From Platanthera guangdongensis (Eukaryota > Streptophyta > Magnoliopsida > Asparagales > Orchidaceae): a DNA stretch of 64,000 nt. The stretch lies in assembly GCA_039583875.1 (NCBI GenBank), contig CM077150.1, positions 188,546,375 to 188,610,374 of the forward strand, read 5' to 3'. This document shows positions 11,650-23,452 of this stretch, piece by piece. The position numbers were made by a program, and so were the translations under genes. Position 1 is the stretch's first letter; every line of letters starts with the position of its first letter. Under the pieces are notes generated by a model. It was not told the DNA's origin, did not search any database, and saw nothing but the letters and a program-made list of their open reading frames with translations.

Positions 11650-11974
11650 TGTTACGTGTCGGTGATTGTGGGGGAGGAGGCGCAGATACAGGGGGGGCGG
11701 TAAACCCTAGAATGAGGGAGAAGATAGAAGAACTAGAGAGAGAGAGACTAGAGAGAGGAAATAGAACTTGATTTCTTTCTTTTTTTCATTACAATGACCC
11801 ATGAGTTCCCTTAAATAGAATTCATAATGACATACTTGTAAATACAACATATGCGAAAATATTAATATACTAGAACTAGTACTCGATATAACTCAACACG
11901 ACTCGATACAACGATTCGACTCATAAATAATAAACTAATAATAATATAAGATAATCAATGGAGGACCCGTAACA
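11650..11974 (-). repeat. 5' LTR of the LARD-like element
   Basis: It is 325 bp with the same termini as 8810-9134. The flanking GTAAC is a 4 of 5 match to GTCAC before 8810. Confidence 0.78.
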
Positions 11975-12476
11975 GTAACTTTTGGAAGTCATGTGTCCTG
12001 TTTTTTGTGGGTTGTGTGCCACGAGATTTGCTTGAGTTTTAATTATGTTTCACTTAACCAGACATTCTTACATCTTTGTGGTTAGCCTCAGTAACTCATG
12101 GATAGAGCTTAAGCGCAGTAATCCACTAGTACGTTGTTGAGAACAAACACTTGTAGATCATCTCTAGAGATAGAGGAGCCAGGCTCATTTCTTCCTAAGG
12201 AGAGGAAAAGAGACTGCTCTCAAAGCATTGGAAAAGATAACAGAAAACTACTTATAGATCAATCAGCTAGTTTTATTAGAACTGGAGTAGGCTTATAAGC
12301 GAACGACTCGAAGACTTCTCACACTCTTCTCCCTTCGATTTCGTGTGTCCCCTTCTGGTGCAGTTTTGCCTCCTTATATAGGAGTGAGGTTGCGGACATG
12401 AGAAGGGAATCCCACTCACCAAAGCAAATGACAGGAAAAGATTTTCACTCAAAAAATAAAAAAGAGAAACACGCTC
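11975..12476. other. Unassigned flank, target of gypsy element D
   Basis: No coding region is seen. A TATA-like CCTTATATAGG lies near 12370 with purine-rich sequence around it, which could be part of an older LTR. The stretch rejoins the sequence at 29848 if element D is removed; the 5-mer CGCTC at 12472-12476 is one half of the target duplication. Confidence 0.4.
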
Positions 12477-13679
12477 TGATGTAGGGTAGGCTATGGAGTG
12501 CACCACCTATACTCTATATGCAACACAACAATTGGTTCACGCGACGAATTATTAGAGCAACGGAAAAATAATAACGCCACAAGCAAATAACTACAACAAG
12601 AATTAATTTTAATATTGGGCAAATTCCTTAGTTGGCTTTCCTCCGCTCGTAGGGCCAAAAGCGAAGCGCGCGGCGAAGAGATCCACCTGCAGGTTAATAA
12701 TCAATCGATACCAAAATGCCCCAAACAAGCTCCAAGCAAATATGAGATTATCCAATATTAATATCAAGAAAAATAGTACAACCCAATCACAAAATAACTC
12801 AAGACTAGGGGCTGATTTCGGGCAATGGAAGTTGAAGGTTCCGGTGGCGTAGATCGGGTGCCGGGTGGTGGAACCGGAGGTGGAGATGACGGAAGGGGCT
12901 GTTTTTGGTGGTGGATGAAGGGATCGGGACGGAAAACGGATGGATCTGGATTTGAATGCACGCGGATCCGGACTCGGGTGGGCGGATCCGGTAATAGATG
13001 GCCGGATCCGGTTTAGGGAGAGTGGATCCACGAATTTAGGGTAGGGGAAGGGGTTTGGCGGGCTGGTAGGGGGGCGGAAAGGGGGATGGATGGCTGGACG
13101 GAGTGAGGCGGAGGCGGGAGATGAGTCGACCGCCCCGATCTGGGCGGAAATAGACCGGCGGCTGGCTGGTTCCAGGCGGAGAACCGGTGGGGGGGGCTGG
13201 CGGGTTGGATAGGGAAGAGTAGGAGGGGGTTCGGGCGGCCGAACCTGGGCGGAAACAGGAGGGCCGGCGGGTTGTGGTAGGGGGGGGGGAGGAAGTGAGG
13301 GAGAGGAGGAGGGAGACTTACCCCAAGGCGTCGGCACCAAGGGTCCACGGCGTCGGCACCGCGGGAAGACCACCGGAAGTAGGGAAGATGAACTCTCCAA
13401 CTTCAGCAATGAAAAAAACCCTAAACCAGCCACTAGTCCTATTTATAAGAAAAACAAGCATTAGGGCATCCCATCAAACGGCTATGATTGGCCGGTGGGT
13501 TCGCCCTTAAATAAACTAACACATGTCCAAAAAAAATACATAAATATATGATTCAGATTGGCGGCGACGTGCCGGACGCAACCGCGGGGTCGGATCGGCG
13601 ATCCGATCACGTCTTCCGGCGGGAATAAATGAACGTGGGTCCCGCCCCATCATGTGCACGATCCGATGGACTCCCATCA
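12477..13679 (-). repeat. 3' LTR of gypsy D
   Basis: It is 1203 bp. A minus-strand TATA motif (TATAAATAGGAC) lies near 13440. It matches 23453-23741 joined to 28929-29842, which is 1198 bp after removal of the copia insertion. Confidence 0.93.
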
Positions 13680-14876
13680 ACTCCCCCCGACTGAAAGGCA
13701 TTCATCTCCGAGGAATGGAGACGATCGTACTGGAGTCGAAGTCCGAGGGCAAGTCGATCAAGCTCTGTCGGTAGTATCCAAGTGTCGTAAACGTCTGTAC
13801 GACCCCGCCAATGAACCAAGTAGCGAAGGCGCGGCCCGTCCGTGGTGGGAACAATCTGGTGGGATCTGATCTCCGTGATGCTCTCGTCTCTCATGGTGGG
13901 ATCCGGTGCGAGTGGTGATGCCGGCTGTGGTACCAAAGGCGACGAACTCCCAGGGGAAAGGGTGTCAGTAGTGGGCGGGCTGTGGTGGCAAACTGGTGTG
14001 GATGGGGCGGTGGGGAAGGAAGGCAAGGGGGAAGAAGGTGGCGCACCTCCACTGCTCGGGTCCCCATAGTCATGAGGCTCGTAATAGGGTGTCAGATCCT
14101 CGATATTAAAAACTGGATGAATCCCCATAGTTGCCGGGATATCTAGCCTGTAGGCGTTTGTCCCGATCTGACTAATAACTGAGAAAGGACTCATTCGCCT
14201 GGCGCTTAGCTTCTTGGCAGACCCCGAAGAGAGCCTCTCCGGGCGGACTCGTACTATCACCCGTTCGCCAATATTAAAAATACGCTCTCGTCTTCGTTGA
14301 TCTGCGTGGGTTTTGTAATTTTCATTACTCATATTAATACGTCGGCGAACCGACTCATGCAACTCATGCAGATGCTGTGCAAATGATTCGGCAGACTCAC
14401 TAGGACGAGACTCTAACGGGCTCGGAATAAGGTCAAGGGGTTTCCTGGGGTCGTAACCTGACACTATATGAAATGGACTCAACTCAGTAGTCCTATTGAC
14501 GGAGCTATTATATGCAAACTCGGCGACCGGCAGGTCTAAGTCCCAACTACTCACTCGCTCTCCCACCAGACACCTCAACAAGTTCTCTAAACTCCTATTT
14601 ACTACCTCTGTCTGGCCATCCGTCTGTGGGTGGTAGGCAGTCGAGAACTTAAGGGTGGTGCCAGTCTTGAGCCACAGGGTCTTCCAGAAGTAGCTCATAA
14701 ATCTCACGTCGCGGTCCGATACGATGGATTTGGGAAGGTCGTGTAATCGGAAAACGTCCCTCATGAAAATGGATGCAACGTGGGTCGCGTCCGCCGTCTT
14801 ACGGCATGCAATAAAATGAGCCATCTTCGAAAAGCGATCAACCACCACGAAGATGGAATCGTGCTTTCGAAGAGTG
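13607..14876 (-). pseudogene. gypsy D integrase C-half and chromodomain
   Basis: This continues the D polyprotein after the copia B insertion. It starts within the catalytic core: VSDRDVRF supplies the second Asp and QTDGQTEVVNRSLE the catalytic Glu. A basic GPY/F-like region follows, then a Ser/Pro-rich linker and a C-terminal chromodomain (core RYLVHWRGR, then DTWI). Chromodomains of this class bind histone marks and steer integration in related elements. The frame runs past the PPT into the LTR and stops at 13607. The piece is open but separated from its N-terminal half by 4.7 kb. Confidence 0.9.
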
Positions 14877-14881
14877 CGGGA

Positions 14882-15263
14882 TGTTAGAAAGTAGCGAAAA
14901 GAAGCGAAAAGTAGAGAACAAGCAGATATGCTTTTGAATAATTGAAACTTTATTATCCAAAAAAGGTATCTATTACAATGGTATGCCCTCCTTTATATAG
15001 AATGGAGGAGAGATGAGAGAATACAAATAAGAGATGTGGGACTAAAATTTACAGGACTAAGCGGACTATACAAAACAAACCGCACAAGCCGCGCGGTTAG
15101 ATAGCAGGGCTAACCGCACGGCTACCACCAGAGAGGAAGAGAGACCGCCAGAGTAGACCGCCAGACCGCCCGGCCTCCAAGCTGGCTGAGACAAACCGCC
15201 AGACCGCGCGGTCTTCAACCCGCCAAGACAAACCGCCAGACCGTCCGGTCACCAACTTCAACA
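14882..15263 (-). repeat. 3' LTR of copia B
   Basis: It is 382 bp and starts TGTTAGAAAG. It contains CCGCCAGACCG-type short repeats near its inner end. Three substitutions separate it from the 5' LTR. Confidence 0.94.
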
Positions 15264-15270
15264 CTCCCCC

Positions 15271-15657
15271 TCAAGCTGGAGCATATATATCGATCATGCC
15301 CAGCTTGTCGCAGATGTGGAAAAAGGAAGCGGACACCGGCTTGGTGAAGACATCTGCCAACTCGTTGTCGGAAGTAACAAAAGGAGTGCAAATCTGTTTC
15401 TTCAATATTTCTTCCCGAAAAAAATGACAGTCGACTTCTATGTGTTTTGTTCTCTCATGAAAGACCGGATTTTTGGAAATGTGTATCGCGGCCTTATTGT
15501 CACAGAACATAGAAAGAGGATAGTTGTAAACCTCTCCTAAGTCAAGCATGAGAGCCCGCAACCACTTCAACTCACATGTAGTCGATGACATGCTGCGATA
15601 TTCCGCCTCTGCACTGGACCTGGAAACGACAGACTGTTTCTTGCTCTTCCAACTCAC
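15271..15657 (-). pseudogene. copia B RNase H
   Basis: The frame carries WKSKKQSVVSRSSAEAEY, the metal-ligand Asp in FCDNKAAIHISKNPVFHERT, and KHIEVDCHFFREEI, the signature of copia RNase H. It ends just before the PPT. It is offset from the RT frame above it by a single-base deletion near 15705-15720. Confidence 0.9.
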
Positions 15658-16385
15658 AAGATTGCCTCCAACAAATGTGCAGAAACCTGAAGTCGATTTG
15701 CGGTCCCTTTGTCATCCGCATAGCTTGAATCAGAGTACGCTTCAACCCTAAGGTGACCATTTTTCTGAAATAAGAGTCCTTTCCCTGGAGCAGCTTTAAT
15801 ATACTCTAATATCCTCAGAGCAGATTGTAGATGACACTCCCTCGGAGCTTGCATGAACTGGCTCACCTTGCCAACAGCATAAGAGATGTCGGGTCTGGTT
15901 ACCGTGAGATATATGAGCTTGCCCACCAGATGCCGGTATCTCGTAGGATCGGAGAGAAGAGGTGAGTCATCTGTCCAAGTTTTGTATTCTCCAACAGCCA
16001 TAGGACAACGTGCAGGTTTAGCACCAGTCAGTCCTGCCTCCTTTAAAAGATCAAGAGCATACTTCCGTTGTGAAAGGACCATGGAGTTGGGCTTTCTAGA
16101 GATTTCAATTCCCAGAAAGTATTTCGGGGAGCCCATATCCTTTGTGACCAGATGTTGACGAAGGTGTTTCTTGGTCATCAATATCCCTTCCTGGTCATCG
16201 CCAGTAAGAAGAATGTCATCAACATAAACCGCAAGAACAACAAGACCAGAGGCGGTTTTCCGAACAAACAAGGAGTGATCTGCTGAGCTTCTTGTAAAAC
16301 CAATGGCCGCAACAATGCCACTGAACTTGTCAAACCAGGCACGAGGACTCTGTTTGAGGCCATAGATAGCCTTCTTTAGCCGCAT
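15654..16385 (-). pseudogene. copia B reverse transcriptase, C-terminal part
   Basis: It contains KAIYGLKQSPRAWFDKF and VYVDDILLTGDD (the YVDD catalytic pair). It is out of frame with the upstream RT segment because single bases appear to be missing near 16385 and 16555, both beside C or G runs. Confidence 0.9.
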
Positions 16386-16476
16386 ACCCGTGTCTCCCCC
16401 TGAGCAACATACCCAGGAGGTTGCTCCATGTAAACATCCTCCTGCAGATCACCATAGAGGAAGGCATTCTTAACAT

Positions 16477-18273
16477 CTAGCTGCGAGATGGGCCAATCCC
16501 TGTTGACAGCCACAGAGAGAAGAACCCGAATAGTGCTGAGACGAGCCACGGAGAGAAAGTGTCAAAGTAATCAATCCCATAAGTTTGGGTAAAACCCTTG
16601 GCAACCAGTCGAGCCTTATAACGATCCACACTGCCATCCGGTAGAAACTTCACCACGAAGACCCAGCGACAGCCAACAACATCTGTGCCGAAGGGAGGAG
16701 GAACAAGGGTCCAGGTACCCCGTTCAGTGAGAGTAGCAATCTCCTCATCCATGGCAACTTTCCAATGAGGAATAGTAAGGGCCTCCTGGTAGGAACGGGG
16801 GGTGGCAGTGGCCGAGATAGCCAGTGCAAAAGCTCGGCGAGCAGGGGTAAGACGATCATAGGAAACAACTGCAGCAAGTGGGTGTTGGGTACAGGCCCGA
16901 ACCCCTTTGCGAAGAGCAATCGGGAGATCCAGGTCAGCAGGTGCCTCAGTATCCGGCGTATCCGTGGTGGAGAGAGCTGGCCCGGGAGTAGAGAGAGATG
17001 GCAGCGGAGTGGAGGGAGAAAGCGGAGTAGAGGGTGGAGAGGAGGAGGATGGGGAAGACGGTGGAGTGGGTGGAGCGGGCGGAATAGTAGTGGGAGCAGA
17101 GGGAAGGGATGGGTTGGTATGAGAAGTAGGAGTAGGAGGGGCAGAAGAGGAAGCGGGAGAGAAGTAAGAGGCATTGGCAAAGAAGGTGACATCCGCAGAG
17201 ACAAATTGCTTGCGGGTAACAGGGTCAAAGCAGCAATAGCCTTTCTGAGTGGGAGAGTAGCCCAGAAAGACACATTTGGTGGCACGTGGTGAGAGTTTGT
17301 CACGGGTGGCAGCGGGAGAGTGCACAAAAGCGGTGCACCCAAAGATGTGTAGAGGAAGAGGAAAGGGATCCTTGTCTGGATAAAGAATGGAGAAGGGGGT
17401 AGCACCGTGGAGAACTGTGGAGGGAAGGCGATTGATGAGATAGCAGGAGAGGAGGACAGCATATCCCCAATAGGAGCGAGGAACATGCATGTGAGTCATC
17501 ATAGTGCGAGCAACATCAAGGAGGTGACGGTTTTTGCGTTCCGCCACCCCATTTTGTTGGGAGGTGTAGACACAACTTGTTTGACGAATAACACCATGGT
17601 GAAGACAAAAGGAGGAGAAGTCGTGGCTAAGATACTCCTTAGCATTGTCAGAACGAAGGAGTTTAATAGACGTATCAAACTGAGTCTTAACCATAGAATA
17701 AAAGGAGGTCCAAACAGAGAACAGCTCGGAGCGATCTTTGAGAAGATATACCCACGTACAGCGAGAGAAATCATCAATGAAGGTGACAAAATAGGAACTA
17801 CCCCGACCGATGGTGAGGTTAGGAGCGGGTCCCCATATGTCAGAGTGAACGAGGTCGAACGGACGGGAAGAGCCTCGACTTTGCGTTGGGGGGAAGGATG
17901 AGCGGTGATGTTTGCCAAGTTGACATGCATCACAGTTTAGTGGAGGATGATGAGGAGGGAGGTGCGGGAAGAGCTGGCGGAGAATTCGGGGAGGAGCATG
18001 TCCAAGGCGAAGATGCCATTGGAGAAGATCTGTAGAGGAGGAGGAGAAGGCGGAGAAAGCAGAAACGTTGTCGAGGAAGTAGAGGCCACCACTCTCAGTC
18101 CCGGTAGCAATCGTCCGTTGGGAATCCGGATCCTGAAAAGTACAAGAGCTAGGGGTGAATATGACAGAACACCGTAGTTGCTTGCATAAAGAAGTAACCG
18201 ATAATAAGTTGCACGGAAACTTGGGCACATAGAAGGTATCAGCCAGGCAGAGAGAGGGAGTGACTTGAACCAT
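16477..18273 (-). pseudogene. copia B integrase and RT N-terminus
   Basis: In order: the end of protease, the HHCC integrase zinc site (WHLRLGH ... CDACQLGKH), DDE residues in VHSDIWGP, RSDNAKEY and NGVAERKN, a long Ser/Pro-rich linker, and the start of RT (RYKARLVAKGFTQ). The integrase catalytic triad is intact. The frame shifts within FSP near 16555 and closes at 16477. Confidence 0.9.
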
Positions 18274-18481
18274 GCCCGTCCCATGGACCGGGAGGGAGAT
18301 CCATCAGCAACAATGACCGGGGCAACCGAGCATGTGTGTCAAGAAGAGAGAAATATTGAGGATTTCCTGTCATATGATTGGTTGCACCAGAATCGATGAG
18401 CCATCTGCCGTGAGTAACAACATGAGCACTACCAGAAGAGGTGACCACGGAGGCGGACAGGCCTGAGGAGGGAAAAGCCAT
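18239..18481 (-). pseudogene. copia B truncated leader peptide fused to protease
   Basis: An ATG at 18481 (MAFPSSG) runs within about 30 codons into WLIDSGATNHMTG, the aspartic protease active site. In copia A and C roughly 300 codons of gag precede this point, so gag is deleted here. Two small frameshifts near 18285-18330 separate it from the integrase frame. Confidence 0.8.
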
Positions 18482-19217
18482 GGAGGCAAGAGAGGAGCAG
18501 GCCGCGACGATAAGAACAAGCCGCAAGAAGAGAAAAGAGCACCAAGCCGGGCGAACAGCAACAGGTCGGGCGGCTAGGAAGGCCGCTACCAAGAAGCAGA
18601 GAGAAAGAAGTCGCACGGCTTGAAAAAGTCGGGCGAACAGAGGAGAACAGGTCGCACGGCAAAAGATGAGGCCGGCGCGACTAGCAAGCAGGAACGGGTA
18701 GAGGGGAATAATCAAGTAGCGCGAACAGCAGCGGCTAGCAAGAGGTCAAAGGCACAGCGGGGAAGAGGTCGCGCGGACTGAAAAGGCCGAGCGAACAGAA
18801 GAGAGGAGAAGGGCAGGTGACCGCGACCAAGATGCGGGTGAGAAAGGAACAACCCGCACGGTCAGGCAGATCACAGCAGCAAACCGCGAGTATAGGGGCA
18901 AGCGGATATGGGGAAAGCAGAAGCGGACAGGGAGAAGAAGTCCGCAGCGGGTAGACACAAGCCGCAAAGACTCGGAGAGGCAAGAAAGAGCAAGGAACGC
19001 GGCGACAAGGAAACAGGTCGCTGCGAAAAGGCACCAGGAGAAGAGAACAAGAAGCAAGCCGCGCGAACAGGGCAGCGGACAGAAACAAGCCGCTCGAACA
19101 GGGCGGCGAACAGAAGAGAAGGCAAGCCGCGAAAGAGGTCGCGGATAGCGGAAAACAAGCCGCTACAAGCAGAGAGCGCACAGAATCAGGAGGAAAAGAC
19201 CGTGTCCTCTGATACCA
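18482..19217 (-). other. copia B leader with PBS
   Basis: About 730 bp of GC-rich leader between PBS and protease with no gag domain in any frame. A roughly 60 bp block around 18820-18873 (containing CCCGCACGGTCAGGCAGATC) is nearly identical to two blocks in the leader of copia C, although the two elements have unrelated LTRs. Confidence 0.7.
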
Positions 19218-19599
19218 TGTTAGAAAGTAGCGAAAAGAAGCGAAAAGTAGAGAACAAGCAGATATGCTTTTGAATAATTGAAACTTTATTATCCAAAAAA
19301 GGTATCTATTACAATGGTATGCCCTCCTTTATATAGAATGGAGGAGAGATGAGAGAATACAAATAAGAGATGTGGGACTAAAATTTACAGGGCTAAGCGG
19401 ACTATACAAAACAAACCGCACAAGCCGCGCGGTTAGATAGCAGGGCTAACCGCACGGCTACCACCAGAGAGGAAGAGAGACCGCCAGAGTAGACCGCCAG
19501 ACCGCCCGGCCTCCAAGCCGGCTGAGACAAACCGCCAGACCGCGCGGTCTTCAACCCGCCAAGACAAACCGCCAGACCGCCCGGTCACCAACTTCAACA
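19218..19599 (-). repeat. 5' LTR of copia B
   Basis: It is 382 bp with TG...CA ends and is followed by the TSD copy CGGGA at 19600-19604. Confidence 0.94.
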
Positions 19600-19604
19600 C
19601 GGGA

Positions 19605-21755
19605 AAGTCCAAGAACGAAGTCCATGCTAAGGTCCTCCCAAGGTCGACGTGGGACCGGTAAAGGAGTATATAGGCCCGCATTCTGCTTCGTGCCCTTGGC
19701 CGTCTGGCAGGTGCGGCAGTGGCGGACGACCCTAGTCACATCCTTCCTAAGCGTGGGCCAGTAGAGACGGTCCTCCACAATGGCTATAGTCTTATCGCGC
19801 CCAAAATGTCCGGCGGCTCCGCCCGCATGCAACTCCCAAATCAGAAAATCACGATACGATGTCCGGGGAATGCATAGCCGGGATCCATGGTATAGATATC
19901 CCTCGAAGATCTGATATCCCTCAACGGGGTTTGGGGGATCTCGGGATAGGGCGGTGTAAACCTCACCAAAATCAGGGCACGTCGGATACTCTAAGATCAC
20001 GCGCTCAAGACCGTCGACATGGGCGGTCATCGTCTGAAGCAAAGAGACACGACGACTCAGGGCGTCCGCAGGCTTGTTCTCAACACCAGCTCGGTGTTTG
20101 AGAACGTAGTGGAAGTCCTGCAGGTACTCGACCCACTTGGCATGGCGATGCCCCAGCTTGCGCTGAGAATCCAAGTAGCGTAATGCCTGGTGGTCGGAGT
20201 AAAGCACGAACTCCCGGGGGAGGAGGTAGTGCCTCCAGTAGCGTAAGGACTGGACAACCGCATAAAACGCTCGATCGTAGTTCGAATACTTCTGTTTCGC
20301 CTCGTTTAACTTCTCACTAAAGTAGGAGACCGGGTGTCCCTCTTGGCTCAATACGCCACCGATACCAACTCCAGATGCGTCGCAAGCGACCTCAAAGGCA
20401 CGGCCAAAATCAGGAAGCCTCAGGACTGGGGCCGTCGTCAGCTTCGCCTTTATCTCCTCGAAGGCTCTAGTGGCAGCGGGGGTCCACTGAAACTCTCCCT
20501 TCTTGAGGCAGCTCGTGAAGGGGGCCATGATCGTGCTGAACCCCGGGGCAAACCTCCTGTAAAAGGTGGCAAGCCCGTGAAAGCTGCGAGCCTCGTGGAT
20601 AGTCGTAGGCACAGGCCAGTCTCGAATACATTGGACCTTTTCGGGGTCAACAGATACGCCAGTCGAAGATATAATGAATCCAAAGAAGTGGACGGACTCA
20701 GAGAGAAAAGCGCATTTCTTCAAATTCACATACAATTTCTCCCGGCGCAGGGTGCCGAAGAGAAGCCTCAAATGGTCGAGGTGGGCGGCCTGTGTCTGGC
20801 TGTAGACCAATATGTCATCAAAGTATACAACAAGAAACTTTCCCATGTAGGGCCGCAACACCTGCGTCATGACTCTCATAAAAGTACTAGGGGCGTTTGA
20901 AAGCCCGAATGGCATGACTAGCCACTCATAGAGTCCATCCTTAGTCTTGAAGGCGGTCTTCCATTCGTCTCCTTCACGCACTCTGATCTGGTGGTACCCA
21001 CTACGCAGATCGATCTTGCTAAAGATCTGGGCACCGGACAAAGTGTCCAATAGATCATCTAATCGAGGAATCGGAAAGCGGTACTTGACCGTGATCTTGT
21101 TTATGGCGCGGCTATCGACGCGCATACGCCAACTGCTGTCCTTCTTAGGGGTAAGAAGGGCGGGAACAGCACACGGGCTCATACTCTCACGAATAAACTG
21201 CTTCCGTAGAAGCTCGTCGACCTGCCGTTTGAGCTCAGCGTGCTCATCTGGATGCATACGATAGTGGGGCAGGTTCGGGAGGGAAGCTCCCGGGATCAGA
21301 TCTATAGCGTGCTGGATATGTCGCTGCGGGGGTAGCTCATCGGGGAGTTCGTCGGGCATAATGTTCGCGAACTCATTCAAAAGGGGACATACCGCTCGTG
21401 GGTGGTCAACAGAGGGGCCCTCCGATACCTGAGTGGCGGCGATAACATACATAACATCTGCCTCGATACTGTCGCGGAGAAACTCGCCACGTCTCAGAAT
21501 GTGCAATGGGCTCGAAGCACCCGTACTCACGGAAGGCTCAACCACACCCTTCGATCTCTCCCTGGGTTGGGTGGGTGTCAAGGTAATCTTCCGCCCCTTG
21601 TCATAGAAGACACACGTGTTCGAGCAACCGAAACACGTGACGTCACGATCAAACAACCAGGGGCGTCCAAGCAGCACATGCGCGACGTCCATGGGAATGA
21701 CGTCACACCATACCCGATCCTGGAAGGATGCGATGCTAATCGGTACTAAGCAACG
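19605..21755 (-). pseudogene. gypsy D reverse transcriptase, RNase H and integrase N-half
   Basis: One long open frame (M at 21692, continuous in frame with the protease above except for a TAG). It carries the end of protease, RT with VYFDDILVYS (YFDD), RNase H ([20 protein letters not shown]), the HHCC integrase zinc site (HFGRDKT ... CRTCQ) and the first catalytic Asp in SMDFVLGL. It is then cut by copia B at the CGGGA target. RT and RNase H motifs look intact. Joining the two flanks without the insertion keeps the reading frame. Confidence 0.93.
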
Positions 21756-23420
21756 CTAGGTCACCTGAATCGCGGTTTTGTCGACCCAGACGACGCGATA
21801 GGGGTGGGGGTGAGGCTCTGCCTTCACCTGCATACGATCAAGCCCCTTCTGGGCTATGATGTTCACGCAACTCCCACTGTCGATGGCTAATTTGCAGGAC
21901 CCGCCTGCACTAGGGAAATAGGTGTAGAAGATGGTAGTGCAGCGCCAGTCCTCATCTGCACGTGGGGTGTGTAGGAGGCGCCAAATCACTCCCACCTCTA
22001 AGGACCTCTCGGCGTCGCTCTCCCAACCTTCTTCAACAGTGGCTCTAATTTCTTCTGCGCCCTCAGCATCCTCCTCTAGGTCGTGCTCCTCATCCTCAAC
22101 CAACAGAGTCCGCGTAGGGCAGTGGGCCGCTACGTGTCCTCTGCCCAAGTACCTAAAACACTGAATACCCTCAGGCCTCTGGCCCTCAGTAGCAATAGCC
22201 TTCCCCTTCATGTCAGGAGTGACTCGAGGGGGTGGGGCGGCTGTAGCAGTCTGGGTCGGTGCAGGCTTCCTGAATGTCGACGAATCCGTCCGAGAAGGAA
22301 ACTGCTTCGTACTAGAGGTGCGAAGGTATTGCTCATATTCCAGAGCGAGCTGGAATATCTGGTCTACCGTCTCTAAGCGATGGGGAATCAACTCCCTCCG
22401 GAGGTCCGAACGGAGGCCTGCCTTGAATCGAGAGGCAGTGGCGATGGGTTCCTCCGAAATATCGCTCCTAACCACTAACTCGTCGAATCGGGCCATATAC
22501 TCGGCCACCGTGAGCGTTCCCTGGCGCAAGTTTTGTAATTGCTCGAATAGCTAATCCCGGTAGGACGCAGTGAGGTACTTCTCGCTCAGTCTCTGCTTCA
22601 TCTCTCCCCATCTGATGATAGGGTAGTAGCCGTCACGCTCTAAGGATCTCTCAACACTAATCCAATATACCTTGGCCTGCCCGACTAGCTTCATCTTGGC
22701 AAACCGGACACAACGTTCATCACTCATGTCGTACCAGTCAAAATAGTGGTCCATGTCAAGCAGCCAATCACTAAAGGCCTTCGGGTCCAAGCGGCCATCG
22801 AACGTCGGGGCATCGAGGCGAATCCGACGGGTGATGTCAAAGGCGCGGTCGCCTCTCCGCGGGTCAGGATAATCATCAGGATCATCGTCACGGTCATAAT
22901 CGTGTCGAGCGGGCGGGGGTCCGCGCTCACGTCGACCTGGCGGGTAATACTCGTCACGGCGCTGGTCGTGGCGACCGAACGGGGACACTCGGTTCCTAGG
23001 GCCAGGCTGTCGTGGCATACGGTAATCCTCCCACGGGGGTGGGGGTCGGCCACGAGGTGGCTCTGGGTTCCGCCATGCTGGCGGGGTGGGGGCTCTCACG
23101 GGGTCTGCACGGTGGTAGCGGTCCGCAGGTGGCGGATCATCTCTGACCCGCTGCCCACGACGGGGAGAGTCGCCCGGGTCACCCGCCTCATGGTCGTGTA
23201 GGGAGGGAGTACCTCTCGCGCGCTCTATCAGATCTAGGCTACGAGTCACCGCGGCGATATCGTGACGCACATTCTCGAACTGGGTACCCATTGCGTCAAA
23301 ACGCTCTAGAATAAGGCATTGAAAGTCTGTGGTAGCGGTGCTCGAATTCGAGCCCGATGCCCGGTCATTTGTGACGGGTGGATCTACCATGCTTCTAAAT
23401 GTCCTACCACTACGGAGCAT
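21756..23420 (-). pseudogene. gypsy D gag and protease
   Basis: The start is taken at the minus-strand ATG at 23420 (MLRSGRTFRS), the first ATG after the PBS. The gag has an Arg/Pro/Asp-rich N-terminus, a retrotransposon gag core around YFDWYDMSDERCVRFAKM, a CCHC knuckle near 22130-22170, and protease with AIDSGSCVN. It is broken by two in-frame TAG stops (22551 and 21756), each explained by CAG to TAG. The second Cys of the knuckle is Tyr (CFRY), a G-to-A change that should abolish zinc binding. There are no frameshifts. Confidence 0.9.
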
Positions 23421-23452
23421 GCAAATGGCCCGACCTGGGCTCTGATACCAAC

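Larger units (their letters stand above)
8810..11974 (-). mobile_element. Non-autonomous LTR retrotransposon (LARD-like) with a duplicated interior
   Basis: Two 325 bp LTRs (8810-9134 and 11650-11974) begin TGTTACG and end GTAACA. Flanks GTCAC and GTAAC agree at 4 of 5 bases, a probable mutated TSD. PBS-like CTCTGATAACAAGT beside 11650 puts the 5' end at the right, so the element is minus strand. The interior lacks protease, reverse transcriptase and integrase. A block starting CTCCATCCGTCC occurs twice (from 9135 and from 10115) with a partial LTR between them (9855-10114). The minus frame holds a Pro-rich protein and, next to the 3' LTR, the motif HELGDKLVLKDGW, reminiscent of gypsy pol C-termini. 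Confidence 0.75.
14882..19599 (-). mobile_element. Ty1/copia element B, gag-less, young, inside gypsy D
   Basis: The 382 bp LTRs (14882-15263 and 19218-19599) differ at only three positions by eye, and CGGGA (14877-14881, 19600-19604) is an exact TSD. The PBS complement (CCTCTGATACCA) ends at 19217 and a PPT-like CTCCCCCTCAAG follows 15263. At 4718 bp the element is about 0.5-0.7 kb shorter than copia A and C. Protease, integrase, RT and RNase H are recognisable, but no gag domain or zinc knuckle lies between PBS and protease. Several single-base deletions break pol. Confidence 0.93.

Noticed and set aside
16650..17486. Long alternative minus-strand frame and opposite frames over copia B
   Set aside because: They overlap the integrase frame with its DDE motifs and are shadows of it.
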